NCBI GenBank assembly: GCA_963573385.1
Contig: CAUYLG010022041.1
Span: forward strand, 53,415-117,414
Source of the DNA: Cacajao melanocephalus
Taxonomy: Eukaryota > Chordata > Mammalia > Primates > Pitheciidae
Reading direction: 5' to 3'
Length of the DNA stretch: 64,000 nt
The position numbers were made by a program, and so were the translations under genes. This document shows, piece by piece, positions 49,911 to 60,761 of this stretch (positions are counted from its first letter, which is position 1; every line of letters starts with the position of its first letter). Below the pieces are notes generated by a model that was not told where the DNA came from, did no database searches, and worked only from the letters and a program-made list of their open reading frames with translations.

Positions 49911-49995
49911 TATGTGATCTAGTGAGGATTCAATGCTAATGCATAAAGAATATTTAATTCACAGTAGATGCTCAATAAATATTAATTCCTACCCT
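49911..49995 (+). mobile_element. MIR, 3' part of split copy
   Basis: 'gtgaggattcaatgctaatgcataaag' and 'cagtagatgctcaataaatatta' follow the MIR 3' consensus and complete the MIR begun at 49455. Confidence 0.72.
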
Positions 49996-50654
49996 CATTG
50001 GTAGTGTAAGCCAAAAGGTACTTGAAAATGCATAGGTTTTAAATAATAGAAATAAAGTTTAAGTAATCTAAATTCAGTCTATTTTCAAGATTCATACCAA
50101 TCATAATCAAGTTCTTCATAATTTGTTATTTTCTAGCACATCACTAGCTTTAGAAAAATAGCAGTACAGGAGGTATAGAGTTGGCGTATTTTGCACAGCT
50201 TGTTCAGATGTAGGAGGATCATTATTCACTCATATATGCAGGATTTAAAAGAAACTCTCATGGTGCACATATGAATTCTCCAGATGTAGAAATAATATTT
50301 TGTAGCTGATCTTTTACTGAGTGAGTTCTGGAGAAAAGATACGACATGCAGTTTTTGGCACTAGACAATATCTGGACAGCAGCAAATTCAGCAACATTAA
50401 AAACAATATTTTTTGAACAACTTAATTGTATTGGTCACTGTTTCAGGCATGTAAGCCATACGACACTCACGAAAGAAATATAATTGTGCATTCTAATTAT
50501 TAAGAGACGAAAATAAAGATCTTCAAATCCTTAATGCTGACCCCAACTCTGTTTCTAATGCTAATACTCCAACACTAAGTGCATGCCTGCATGGGGTTGA
50601 GGTCTTGTGCATAACTACACAAAATAACAGAATGGCACTCCTGGAGAGGCTGGT
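49996..50654. other. no recognisable feature
   Basis: AT-rich unique sequence. Confidence 0.5.
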
Positions 50655-50835
50655 GGAAAGCAGTTTATACACACAATCTCGCTGGAGCCTCAGACTAGCA
50701 CTTTGAAACAGGCACTTCCCACCATTTATAGATGGTGTACCTGAGGTTCAATAAAGGTAAATAATAAATAGAGCAATGCACCCAGGAATGAAGAGTTAAG
50801 CCTGGATTTGATTATGAATCTGACTGCACTCAAAC
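50655..50835 (-). mobile_element. MIR SINE relic
   Basis: Antisense MIR: 'cacacaatctcgctggagcc', 'ccatttatagatggtgtacctgagg', 'aatgcacccaggaatgaagag', 'taagcctggatttgattatgaatctgac' (split). Confidence 0.68.
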
Positions 50836-51319
50836 GTATGTTCCTTCCTAAGGCAACACTAATTTATCTGAGATTAACTGTGTAGGTTTCAGTCTTTTTT
50901 CCCAAACAACTGAAGTTTACCAATTGAAAACCTAAACCTTTTTTTTGTTTTTTTTTTTTTTTGGATGATTGGGCATCCTTTCTAAAACCTAACCTCGGCT
51001 TAGGATGGGTTGTGGTTATGCATGATATCTCTCGATATGTTGACATGTTGTTATGTTGTTATCTTTCTGTTGTCACACATGCTGGGCAGTGTTATCAAGA
51101 TACCAAAGCACTTTTGTTGGCTGTTCTAGGAAAGGGGGTGTTGGATAAGCAGCCTTTTCCAGTTAATTTGTCCTCTTTCCACATTTGCTGTTCTTAGGAA
51201 AGGCATGAAAGGGCCTCATCTTTTCCAAAGTATTATTTTAAATCACTATTCTTTATCTCCAAAGAAGTGCTCACTAGACACAAAGAAATGACTAATATCT
51301 TAAGTCAGAATACCTAAAT
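50836..51319. other. unique sequence with a T-rich run
   Basis: A poly(T) tract interrupted by one G lies at about 50939-50962. Nothing else is recognised. Confidence 0.5.
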
Positions 51320-51475
51320 TGATTTCTCATACTGCCACTTACAAACCGTGGGTTTTTTGTTAAATTACATATTCTCTGACCTTCAGTTTTCCTGTATGAC
51401 AAATGTGAATATTAATACCTATGTCATAGAATTATGGCACCAACTTAATGAAATATGTAAAAAAGTGCTTCATAA
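51320..51475 (+). mobile_element. MIR SINE relic
   Basis: 'tgccacttacaaaccgtggg', 'tctgaccttcagttttcctgtatgacaaatg' (split), 'attaatacctatgtcatagaattatgg' and 'gtgcttcataatc' follow the MIR on the plus strand. Confidence 0.72.
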
Positions 51476-51674
51476 TCTAAAATTGCCATGCAATTATTTG
51501 CTAATATTTTCACCACTAAAAAGTAAAGATTTCAATGCTAAAGTTCTTCAGATAGTCAGAACAAGAGCTCACATCCTTGGGTATTTACTAATTGATTTTG
51601 CATCTGGCTCAACTTACAGCGTAATTCCCTTCCACTTTTTGTCTTGATTGGGGTATATATTGCTGTTATATATG

Positions 51675-51737
51675 ATTGTGATTGTGTATGTGTGCGCGCG
51701 TATGTGTGTGTGTGTGTGTATGTATGTGGTGTGGTGG
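51675..51737 (+). repeat. (GT)n-rich microsatellite
   Basis: An impure gt/gc/ta alternating tract including 'tgtgtgcgcgcgtatgtgtg'. Alternating purine/pyrimidine sequence of this type can adopt Z-DNA (general property, not shown here). Confidence 0.93.
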
Positions 51738-51839
51738 GTAGTGGCAGAGACATCCTTATACTCTATTTTCATTTACATATTTGTAATTGGAAGGTACTCT
51801 TTTGCCTTCTTTCAACACAATGAATAACTCCTTTATTGA

Positions 51840-51965
51840 GAATATTTTCTGTAGCTATCTTCCCAATCTTTCTATCTGTTTCTCCTCTATCCAGTTAGGA
51901 GAATGCATTGATCCAAGTGTCCCTTCCAGCTCTGAAACTGATTCCATTCTATCTGTTGAACTGCC
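51840..51965 (+). mobile_element. possible MIR-like SINE tail
   Basis: 'tttctcctctatccagttagg' and 'gtgtcccttccagctctga' resemble a common old SINE ending (tcatctgtaaaatgagg ... aggtcccttccagctctga). This accounts for part of a 100-residue open frame at 51787-52089 that otherwise looks tempting. Confidence 0.4.
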
Positions 51966-54189
51966 TCCAAGTTGTCCCCATGCCTTTGAAGTTTATGGTC
52001 ACAGTTCACTGAATCAAATCACAGAAGTGATGAAGGCTGACCCAGCATTCTATGCTATTTTCAAAGAGTGGATCATGGCTGTTTTATAATGAACGTTGTG
52101 CCTACATTCTATTCTGAAGTAATGACATTCTTCACTTAAAATTTGAAAATTGCTTCCAAAATCAATATCACCTGGCAACTGAGGTAATAGATTTTTGGAC
52201 ATGTAGAAGATAGTTATATAATCTCTTTTTTAAAAATACAACATGAAATATTAAGGTTTAGAAGACAGTTTTTGAACACAAATGCAGTGTGAGTAATGTT
52301 ATGGTCAGATGCTCATGTTTATGAAAGTTCTCCTTATGGCCAGATGGATAAACTATTTGCTGTAAATAAATGTCAAAATATGGGATAATAAAACAGCAGC
52401 TGGTGAGGGTTTGGCTGGAATGTGCATACGTACACACAAATACACACACATAACACATATACATACATATATATGCACACAGACATACGTATTAGAAAGA
52501 GACAAATGTTATTCATTAATTTTATCTCCTAAACATGAAAAATACAAATAAATATCTATCTAGGCAGTATTTTGTGCACCGAATCATGTTCTGGTTACAT
52601 TCTAAATTTTGGAGACCTCATGTGAAAATAGCCTCCTTATAGAAAGTTCTATTTAGACAGAAAAGAGCTGGCTGACCAATTTCAGGGTGCGAAGGGCAGC
52701 TCATCAGTCTCTTCATGTTAGTATGCCTGCTGCGATAGCTTCTGTTACCCTGAAAACACTGCTCTGAGAGCCACCTGTGTTGGTGCCAACTCTTCCATGG
52801 GAGTTTGGGTTAGAGGGCACGTTCTGCTTATTCGTGTGCCAACATGAGGAAGCCTCAATAGGAACCTTAATATTCATGTCCCAAGGACTGAACTGAATCC
52901 ACAGTGGTATCTCCACAATCCAGCAAGTGAGATTCAGAGAGAAAATGTATTAGACTGGTGGAAAAAGAATTGAGCTTTTTGCCATTACTTTTAATGGGGT
53001 AACTAAATTACATGGCCATTATCAAGGTTTGCTCGCAGAAAATGTTTAAAATTACTGCAACTTGGCCTTTAAATGGAAGAAGGTACTTTTCTTATTAAAG
53101 GGTTCGAGTCCACAGTGGTGAAAATTGCTAATGGGCCCTTATTAGTCACAAATTATGAATTTTAGTTCTGAGAACCTTAGAAAGATTGAGGAGGTTACGT
53201 AGGACTGGTTGGCCACAAAATGGTCCGATACACAGGCATATCTGCATTTTCAGAAGAGAAGTATACTGTGTTTCTCTAGTTCTCTTTCTGACAAAAATGA
53301 CAATGAGGACCTACATAGAAAAGAAACTTCTCATTAGTTTTCTTTTTTGGAACAATTTAGAATATGAACCCACTTTTCTCTGAGAACTAGACTCACAAGA
53401 CCTGCTATTCATTTGCCATCTCACTCCATGAGCACACTTGTGTACTTTGGAAGTCTATTCAGTGTTGCTAGCTATGCACTCATCTGGATGGGCTTTTACT
53501 TGAAGTTGGGCTGGGGAATGTTTTGTTCCGTGAGTATTCTGTGTGTTCCAAGCATTTGTTTTTGTATTTTTCATTCTGTCTGGAAAAAAAGAGGCCAGAA
53601 GCGTTCAAGAGCTCTTTTCCTAACTTTCTCTAATGGTAATGTCCTCCAAACCCAAACACACGGATTTTTAATGCTTTCTGTTCTAATCACTCCTTTTGAC
53701 AGCCCCTAATTATAACAGGTATGCTCTTCTAAAAGATCACCATGTTTTATGCTAGTCCCTAGAACAGTTTTGAGATCCCTTGAACCTACAGGATCTTTGT
53801 AATTTCTTACTTGTAAACCATTAATATATGCTGAGTATTCACATTACTAATTAATCCACAAGAAGGTTCAATTGTGAGTAATGTACATCACGGTACCTGT
53901 GGTGGTACATATTATAAACCTACCTGATTTCCTTTTTCATTTTGATTACTAGAGAATCAGTCATTTCCTGGCAGTTAATCAGATGCCACAGAAATTCCCA
54001 TCTCAGTTCCAGCTACCTTGCTTATGCCACTTATTTTTTGATTTATAAAAAAACTATGATTACTGTTACATACGTTCTTTGAGATATGGTCGGTGGTGAA
54101 GTTAACAAACTCATTTTCTCTCACACAACTTTTCATTCTAACTGGGCTGTTAGCTATCAGTTTAGTAAAATGTATGGAGAGCAATAGGA
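51966..54189. other. mostly unique; AC/TA microsatellite
   Basis: A (CA/TA)-rich tract lies at about 52430-52492. Otherwise AT-rich unique DNA. Frames such as 53413-53709 (98 residues, hydrophobic) show no recognised family. Confidence 0.45.
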
Positions 54190-54320
54190 AAAATAGCTAA
54201 TGCATGTGGGGCTTAAAACCTAGATGACGGGTTAATAGGTACAGCAGACCGCCATGGCACATGTATATCTGTGTAACAAACCTGCACGTTTTGCATTTGT
54301 ATCCTGGAACTTAAGATTAT
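54190..54320 (+). mobile_element. L1 3'UTR end, sense, 5'-truncated
   Basis: 'gggcttaaaacctagatgacgggttaataggtacagcag' (split), 'ccgccatggcacatgtatatctgtgtaacaaacctgcac' (split) and 'tcctggaacttaag' match the L1P/L1MA 3'UTR. Only about 130 bp are present. Confidence 0.9.
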
Positions 54321-54614
54321 CACACTTTCACATAGGCTTCAATTTATTATCAAGAATATTGCATGGAAATCTCATTAAACAAATGTGTGTGTTAATTATT
54401 ATATCAGAAAACATAGCTGCCTCCTTTTCATTCAGAGATAACACCATGTACCTCAGAAGAGTAATGTTGAATCTTTGATTTTTAATATGACTCAGATCAA
54501 TAGGCATTTATCCAAATTATTCCTTTCTTTGCTTTTAAGGCTTATTTCTTTTTCTTCCACTTTTACCTCTCTGATCACTGTCCTCTTAGTTTTTAGTGGA
54601 CTTTATATCTGACT

Positions 54615-55471
54615 ACTTTTTCCCAATTTTTAAATTGTGGCAAAACACAAAATGTATCATCTTAGTGATTTTTAAGTGTAAAGTTCAGCAGTATTAAATA
54701 CATTTGTAATGTTTGCAACCATCACCAGCATTCATCTGCAGTACTCTTTTTATCTTGTGAAAGTGAAACTGTATACCCATTAAACAACTCCTATTTCTTC
54801 TTCCCCCAGCCCCTGGAACCCACTATTCTATTTTCTGTCTCTAATTCTGACCACTCTAGGGACCTCATATAAATGGAATCATACAGTCATTTGTGTGTGT
54901 GGCTGGCTTATTTCACTTGGCATAATATCCTTAGGTTTGCTGCATGTTCTAAAATCTATCAGACTTTTCTTCCTTTTTAAGCCTGAATAGTATTCCATTG
55001 TATGTGTATACCACATTTGTTATTTATTCATCTGTCAATGGACACTTGGGTTGTTTCCATGTTTTAGCTACTGCAAATAATGCTGCTATGAATATAGATG
55101 TACGCATATCTGTTCAAGACTCTGCTTTCACTTCTTTTGGGGATATATATATCTGGAAGTAGCACTGTTAGATTACACAGTAAGTCTGAATTTAATTTTT
55201 AAGGAGTCACCATACTGTTTTCCACAGCAGCTATAATACTTCACATTCTGCCAATAGTGCATAAGGGTTCTGAATACTTCATATCCTTGCCATTACCTGC
55301 TATTTTCCGTTATTTTGATAGTAGCCACCCTAATGATATGAGGTGGTATGGTTACTGTAGTTTTTATTTGCATTTCCCTAGTCACTAGAGATGCTGAGCA
55401 TCATTTTATGTGCTTATTAGTTATTTGTATTATTTCCTTTAAAGATACGTCTTCATGACGAAGAGTCTTTT
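54615..55471 (-). mobile_element. old L1M, 3' segment split by the chimeric retrocopy
   Basis: Antisense L1MA/L1MB: 'aagtgtaaagttcagcagtatt', 'gcccctggaacccactattctatt', 'catataaatggaatcatacag', 'cctgaatagtattccattgtatg', 'aatggacacttgggttgtttcc', 'gtagccaccctaatgatatgagg', 'agatgctgagcatcattttatgtgc'. It stops at 'gaagagtctttt', equivalent to L1 'caagtcctttgccc'. The next consensus base pairs appear at 58013, so the intervening 2.5 kb is an insertion. Confidence 0.88.
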
Positions 55472-56344
55472 AAGTGATTACTGGTACACTAAGTAATAAC
55501 ATGTAACAAATTCTTGAGTTCTGTCATCTAGTAATTTTGATTAAGAGAAACTAAAAGCAAGCCAAACAATTATACTAGTATTCATTTTTCTAACCATCAG
55601 CAGGAATGAACTACTTGAAGCCTGGCTGTCATTTCACATGGGTTACAAATGACTATTTAATACTTTTTCATAGATAAAGCCCTTGACCTTCAAGAGAGCA
55701 TTAGGGGGGAAATATTTAACATCTTTTTTTCTTCAAATAATGTTTTTACTAGATATGCCTTTTGGCTTAAGCAACATTGATATCTATGTTTTGTTGAGCA
55801 AAAAGGCATATGAAACAGACAAGATACCCATTAAATTTCTAAGACATATGAGATTAAAAGATAAAATCTTTAGATAACTTCTAAGTCAGTACAAAGAAGC
55901 TAGATTTGCTACCCTCCAAAGTTTGAAGGGATCTACTGTATAATATAGAAAAATAATATAATGCCTTTTCATAAGAATATAATTCAAGCTTTCCTAAAGT
56001 TTCATATTTCATGAGAGCATGTAAAATGCCAATCCATGAAACAAGCAATTGTTTCTTCTCCTATCCATTTATGCAGTAGATTTCTAGCCACTTGTTGCAA
56101 AGGCCACGAGGTTATCCAAGACTTCTTACCCACCTTGTGGGTAATAGATCTGAAGTAAAGTCTCTCCTTCTGGGTCTCCCTCTCCACTTAAGTGCTGCAG
56201 CTGCCATGGGATACTAGTGCTATGGCTTCCTTGGCCTTGAACTCTTCCTCCCTCTGAAGGCAGAAGTGATCAATCTCAGCCTGAGCTGCTGCTTTGGTCA
56301 GCTTCAGCATCTGATTTTCTTGCTTGTGGGCCTCTGACAACTCA
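55472..56344 (-). pseudogene. ATP6V1G1P: processed ATP6V1G1 pseudogene, 5'-truncated
   Basis: The parent gene encodes subunit G1 of the vacuolar H+-ATPase peripheral stalk (V1 sector). On the minus strand, 56344-56186 keeps an intronless run resembling residues about 22-70 of the 118-residue protein, with recognisable pieces AQAEIDHFCLQREEEFKAKE and SHGSCST. Directly after this a stop replaces the expected Glu codon. Past a frameshift, VEKETQ-like and EVLDNL-like coding remains, and the terminal '..cataaatggatag' stop region lies at about 56063-56075. The N-terminal ~21 codons are absent. The sequence from about 56062 to 55472 is read as 3'UTR by position only. No clear poly(A) tail is seen. 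Identity by eye is roughly three quarters, so it is old and non-functional. The 5' side joins L1 sequence directly. The symbol denotes parentage, not an official locus name. Confidence 0.85.
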
Positions 56345-56440
56345 TCTGTCATTGATGGGCATTTAGGTTGATTCCGTGTCTTTGCTATTGTGAACACTGC
56401 TGCCATTAGCATTCATGTGCATGTGTCTTTATGGTAGAAT
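56345..56440 (-). mobile_element. L1 ORF2 3' segment fused to the pseudogene
   Basis: The minus strand reads L1 ORF2 near its 3' end: plus-strand 'cattgatgggcatttaggttg', 'gtgtctttgctattgtgaaca' and 'gtgcatgtgtctttatggtag'. It has the same orientation as the adjacent pseudogene and lies immediately 5' of it on the minus strand. The junction (56343-56346) has no spacer. In the L1 consensus this interval lies just downstream of the interval that ends the inverted piece to its right. Confidence 0.88.
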
Positions 56441-58012
56441 GAAAACTGGCACAAGATAAGGATGCTGTCTCTCGTACCACTTCTGTTCAACGTAGTATTG
56501 GAAGCCCTAGCCAGAGCAATCAGCCAAGATAAAGAAATAAAGGCATCAAAATAGGAAGTCAAACTATCTCTATTTGTAGATGTCATGAATGTGTGTCTAG
56601 GAAACCTGCTTGTCTTGGCCCAAAAGCTCCTCCAGGTAATAAACTACTTCAACAAAGCTTCATGATGCAAAATCAGTGTACAAAAATCACTAGCATTCTT
56701 ATACACCACCAACAGTCAAACCAAGAGCCAAATCAGAAAGGCAATCTCATTCATAATTCCCACAACATGAATAAAATACCTAGGAATACAGCTAAGTAGA
56801 GATGTGAAAGATACCTACCATAAGAATTAAAAAACACTGCTCAAAGCAATCAGAGAAGACACAGACAAATGGAAAACATCCCATATTCATGAGTAGGAAA
56901 AATGAATATCACTAAAATGGCTATATTGCCCAAAGCAATTTACAAATTCAACACTATTCACATTGAAATACCAATGATATTCTGTCCAGAACTAGAAAGA
57001 ACTATTTAAAATTCATATGGAACCCAGAAAGAGCTTGAATAGCCAAGGCAATCCTAAGCAAAAAGAACGAAGCAGGAGGCATCATGTTACCTGACTTCAA
57101 ATTATACTACAAGGCCACAGCAACCAAAATAGCATTGTACTGGTGCAAAAACAGGCACATAGGCTAAGGGAACAGAATAGAGAGCCAAGAAATAAGACTG
57201 CACATCTATGACCATCTAGTCTTCAACAAAACTGACAAAAACTAGCAATAGGGAAATGACTCCCTATTCAATAAATCATGCTGTGATAACTGGCTAGCCA
57301 TATGCAGAAGACTGAAGCTGGACCTCGTCCTTGTACCATTTACAGAAATCAACTTAAGATGGCCTACAGATTTAATGTAAAACCCAAAACTATGAAAGTC
57401 CTTGGTGACAACCTAGGCAATACCATCCTGGACAGAGGAACAAGCAAATATTTCATGACAAAGGCACCAAAGCAATTGAGGCAAAAGCAAAATTGACAAA
57501 TGGAATCTAATTAAACTTAAGAGTTTCTGCACAGCAAAATAAATTATCAACAGAGTAAATAGACAACCCACAGAATGGGAGAAAATATTTGCAAATTATG
57601 CCTCTGACAAAAGTCTAATATTCAGCATCTGTAAGGAACTTAAACAAATTTGTAAGAGCAAAACAAACCACCCCATTATGAAGAGGACAAAGGGTGTGAA
57701 CAGAGATTTCTCAAAAAAAGACACATGTGTGGTCAACAATCATTTGAAAAAAAGCTAAATCTATCTGATTATTAGAGAAATGCAGATCAAAACTGCAATG
57801 ACATATCATCTTATTCCACCAGAATGACTATTATTAAAAAGTAAAAAAAAAAATAACAGATGCTGTTGAGGTTGCAGACAAAAGGGAACACTTACATGCA
57901 GTTGATGGGAGTATAAATTAGTTCAACCATTGTGGAAAATAATATGGTGAATACTCAGAGAACCAAAATCAGAATTACCATTTGATCCAGCAACCCCAGT
58001 ACTGGGTATATA
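56441..58012 (+). mobile_element. L1 ORF2 segment, inverted part of the chimera
   Basis: About 1.57 kb of sense L1 ORF2 from 'gaaaactggcacaagataagg', through 'attggaagccctagccagagc', 'caaatcagaaaggcaatctc', 'gcaggaggcatcatgttacc', 'atcaacttaagatggcct' and 'cacagaatgggagaaaatat', to 'agtactgggtatata'. These are the end of the reverse-transcriptase domain and the C-terminal region. Many stops are present. It is inverted relative to 56345-56440, and its consensus end point lies only about 17 nt before that segment's start. Confidence 0.92.
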
Positions 58013-58260
58013 CCTTTGTCCAATTATTAAATCTTTTCTTTTTTTGAAGTTTGAGGTTTTCTCTATATATTCTGGATGTTAATCCTTTATCAGTTATATG
58101 ATTTGTAAAAATCTCCCATTTTGTGGGCTGCTTTAATTTATACCGTATTTTGATTCACAATTAAAAACAAATTTTTATGAATGCCCGTTTGTCTGTATCT
58201 CGTTTTGTTGCCTGTGCTTTTGGTATCACACCCAGCTGCTATTCAATGACATGATTGTGT
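58013..58260 (-). mobile_element. old L1M, 5' segment of the split copy
   Basis: Antisense L1M resuming at 'ctttgtccaattattaaat', equivalent to L1 'cctttgcccattttttaatt'. It continues 'tctatatattctggatgttaatcc', 'ttatcagttatatgatttg', 'ctcccattttgtgggctgc', 'tgttgcctgtgcttttggtatcac'. It joins the L1M that stops at 55471 with no consensus gap. Confidence 0.85.
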
Positions 58261-59274
58261 GCTGAACAACTTAAGTTCATGTCTTTCGTACATCTCAAAC
58301 ATCTCAAAACAATCCTCTAAATTGGATAGATTTGCCCCCATCTGAGGAGGAAGTAAACAGAGTAGTAATACTCTGTTTGATCTCAATCTGAGTTAATGGC
58401 TTTATTATCTATTGGCTACTCGATAGAAAAACCTTCAGACATAAATAGTTTCCCACCACCTCTAGCCAGCCCATATCTGATGAGAAAAAAATTTGGTGAT
58501 TCTCCTGTATCATAATAATGCTATTACAAGGTAGGATAATTAGGACAATATTTACCATTTTTCATTTGATAACTCTTACGACAGGTGACTGAATCACAGT
58601 GACTTAGGACAGGTGACTTTGAATAGTTAAATATTATTTCTAATCCTCCAGGCTGATTGATTTGATATGTCTGTTTGATCAATGTGCCTCCTAATTCAGC
58701 AAGTCTTGTGAAAAATCTTTTAGATCAAATATAAATGTAGATGTTTACAGTTTGGAGTGGGAGGGAAAGATGTCTAGTATGTATGGATGCTGAATATCTT
58801 CAAAACTCAAGAACTAATAAGCATAAAATAAATGTTAAATTGTGGAAGAAAATTGACTTACTAGATGAGATCCTCATATGCCTCTATCTTTATCTTTATT
58901 AATCCCATCCATATATTATGGATTTTTTATGAAAAGAAACTTGGTAAGATATTTTAAATACCCATAAAACATTTGCCAAAACATGCCTCTTTGTTAGCTG
59001 GATCAATAATCAAATTTAACTTCCTCAGTCTGTTTGATAATGCAAGAAAAAGAAACCCTCTAATTAATAGCTATTATTTCCAAAGTGTATCCCAAATCTC
59101 TTGGGATTCTCCTATTCTCAATAAAATCTAATATTTTAAGTCATATTCTCTTTCATCTAGATTTTTGTAATTTCTGTGTAAATTACTTTATCTTTTCGCT
59201 TCTTAGCCATCTTTTCCTCATACATAGATTGATTTTTTCTAAAACAAAAATCTCAGCATTTCTTTTCTTGATAC
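58261..59274. other. mostly unique AT-rich DNA
   Basis: 58290-58370 ('caaaacaatcctctaaattgg', 'cccccatctgaggaggaag') may be a weak antisense MIR. Nothing else is recognised. Confidence 0.45.
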
Positions 59275-59800
59275 AAAATCATTAAAGTTTTTCCACATTT
59301 CCTTCATAATCTGGTGTTAACTCTTTAGCTTGACATCTGGCATAAGCCTACATGGCTCCTTCTACCACAGTGTTTTAACAACTATGCTTTTCAATCCAAG
59401 CAACCCATATCTGTTACTGTTCTTACAAGGGGCCAAGGCCTTTATGTTTCTGCATGTTTACAATTGAGTTCTCTCTACTTGGACCCCATTTGCTGCATTT
59501 GCCATCTTCTTTAATGTCGAACTCCAACTCTCTCATGAAAATCCAACTCAGAGGACATGCTCTTTGTGAAGTCTGCTGCTGCTCTGCTGTGAGGAGTGAC
59601 ATACTCTTTCTTGTGAGCCCATAGCATGTAGAACACTAACGTCACACTTTGTCCATTGGATTTCAACTATGTATTTGTTTTTGAATTCCTTAACAGATTG
59701 TGTGAAACCCTCAAGGTCAGGCCCTTATTGACATCTTTATTTATACCAGAATATAGCACAGTAGGAAGCACCAAAACAGATGGTCAAGGAACATCATGTG
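59275..59800 (+). mobile_element. probable L2 3' region relic
   Basis: A pyrimidine-rich stretch: 'catggctccttctaccac', 'catttgctgcatttgcc', 'aactcagaggacatgctctttgtgaagtctgc' (split), 'gtcaggcccttattgacatc'. The order suits the L2 3' part (tgctcaaatgtcaccttctc.gtgaagccttccctgac ... gagggcaggg) but divergence is high. Confidence 0.45.
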
Positions 59801-60409
59801 TACAGAGAAATAAATGAAGTACAGGGTTTATAAATCATCTATACTTACAAAGAAACAATAATATGAACACAGACTTCCTCTTCTAACAAAAGTTATTTTT
59901 TTTGCATTATTTAAGTTTTGGTGCAATCAGTATCATTGACAATTAAAATGTTTCTTATTTCAATGGTCTGCTGCTGACATGAGTGCTGGAAGAAACTAAG
60001 ACACTTTGAAGCATAAAGTGAAACAATTCATTTGGAAATGAAGTATTTGTAAAATCAGAAACACTTTGAGAATCTAATGATTAAGAGTTCCAATAGAAAA
60101 TATGATTTTAGGCTTACTGTTAAACAGTAACTTTATAAAAGTAACAGAAGCATGAACATAAAAATAGCAATAGAACCCACATATACTATTTTCAATCTAT
60201 ACAAAATTTCACCCTCCCAACCTTTTTAATAAAGTTCAATTCTTTGAAATAATTTATGGAAGTGAAGTTCAAATAGGGTTTATTTTATTAGTGATATTTT
60301 TTCATCTAGATCACAAATTTCCAAAGGACAATCTTTAGGTATATAGGAACACTGTTAAGTGATTTGTGATATTCATAGTTATAAAATTTATACATTAAAC
60401 TTTGGTATA
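59801..60409. other. no recognisable feature
   Basis: AT-rich unique sequence to the left target flank of the THE1-type LTR. Confidence 0.5.
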
Positions 60410-60761
60410 TGATATGGTTTGGCTGTGCTCCCACCCAAATCTCATCATGAATTGCAGCTCCCATAATTCCTGCTTGTGGTGGGAGAGTCCTAGTGGGAGG
60501 TAATTGAATCAAGGAGGTAGGTTTTTCCAATATTGTTCTTGTGGTAGTGAATAAGTCTGATGAGATCTGATGGTTTCATAAAAGACAGTTCCCCTCCACA
60601 AGCTCTCTTGCCTGCCACCATGTAAGACATGTCTTTGTACCTCCTTCGCCTTCTGCCATGATTGTGAGCCTTCCTCAGTCATGTGGAACTGTCTGTCCAT
60701 TAAGTATAAATTGCACAATCTCAGGTATTTCTTCAAAGCCATATAAAAATGGGCTAATACA
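60410..60761 (+). mobile_element. solo THE1/MSTA-type LTR with near-perfect TSD
   Basis: Starts 'tgatatggtttggctgtg' and ends 'gggctaataca'. Within it are 'cccacccaaatctcatcatg', 'gtgggaggtaattgaatcaa', 'gatgagatctgatggttt', 'ccaccatgtaagacatg', 'tgccatgattgtgagcc' and 'gtggaactgtctgtccatta'. At 352 bp it is close to the family's length. Flanks are gtata (60405-60409) and gtatg (60762-60766). No internal region. Confidence 0.93.

Noticed and set aside
51787..52089. 100-codon frame after a good-looking polypyrimidine/AG acceptor, suggestive of an exon
   Set aside because: The acceptor-like part and the 'cccttccagctctga' block resemble an old MIR-like SINE ending. There is no donor or second exon, and I recognise no protein family.
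53095..53125. 'ggttcgagtcc' resembling a tRNA B-box
   Set aside because: No A-box at the right distance upstream and no cloverleaf pairing.
55472..58012. Alternative view that the inverted L1 pieces and the ATP6V1G1 pseudogene are unrelated insertions
   Set aside because: It would need three coincident breakpoints inside one otherwise continuous L1M, with no L1 3' tail and no spacer. One chimeric event is simpler, but this remains testable.
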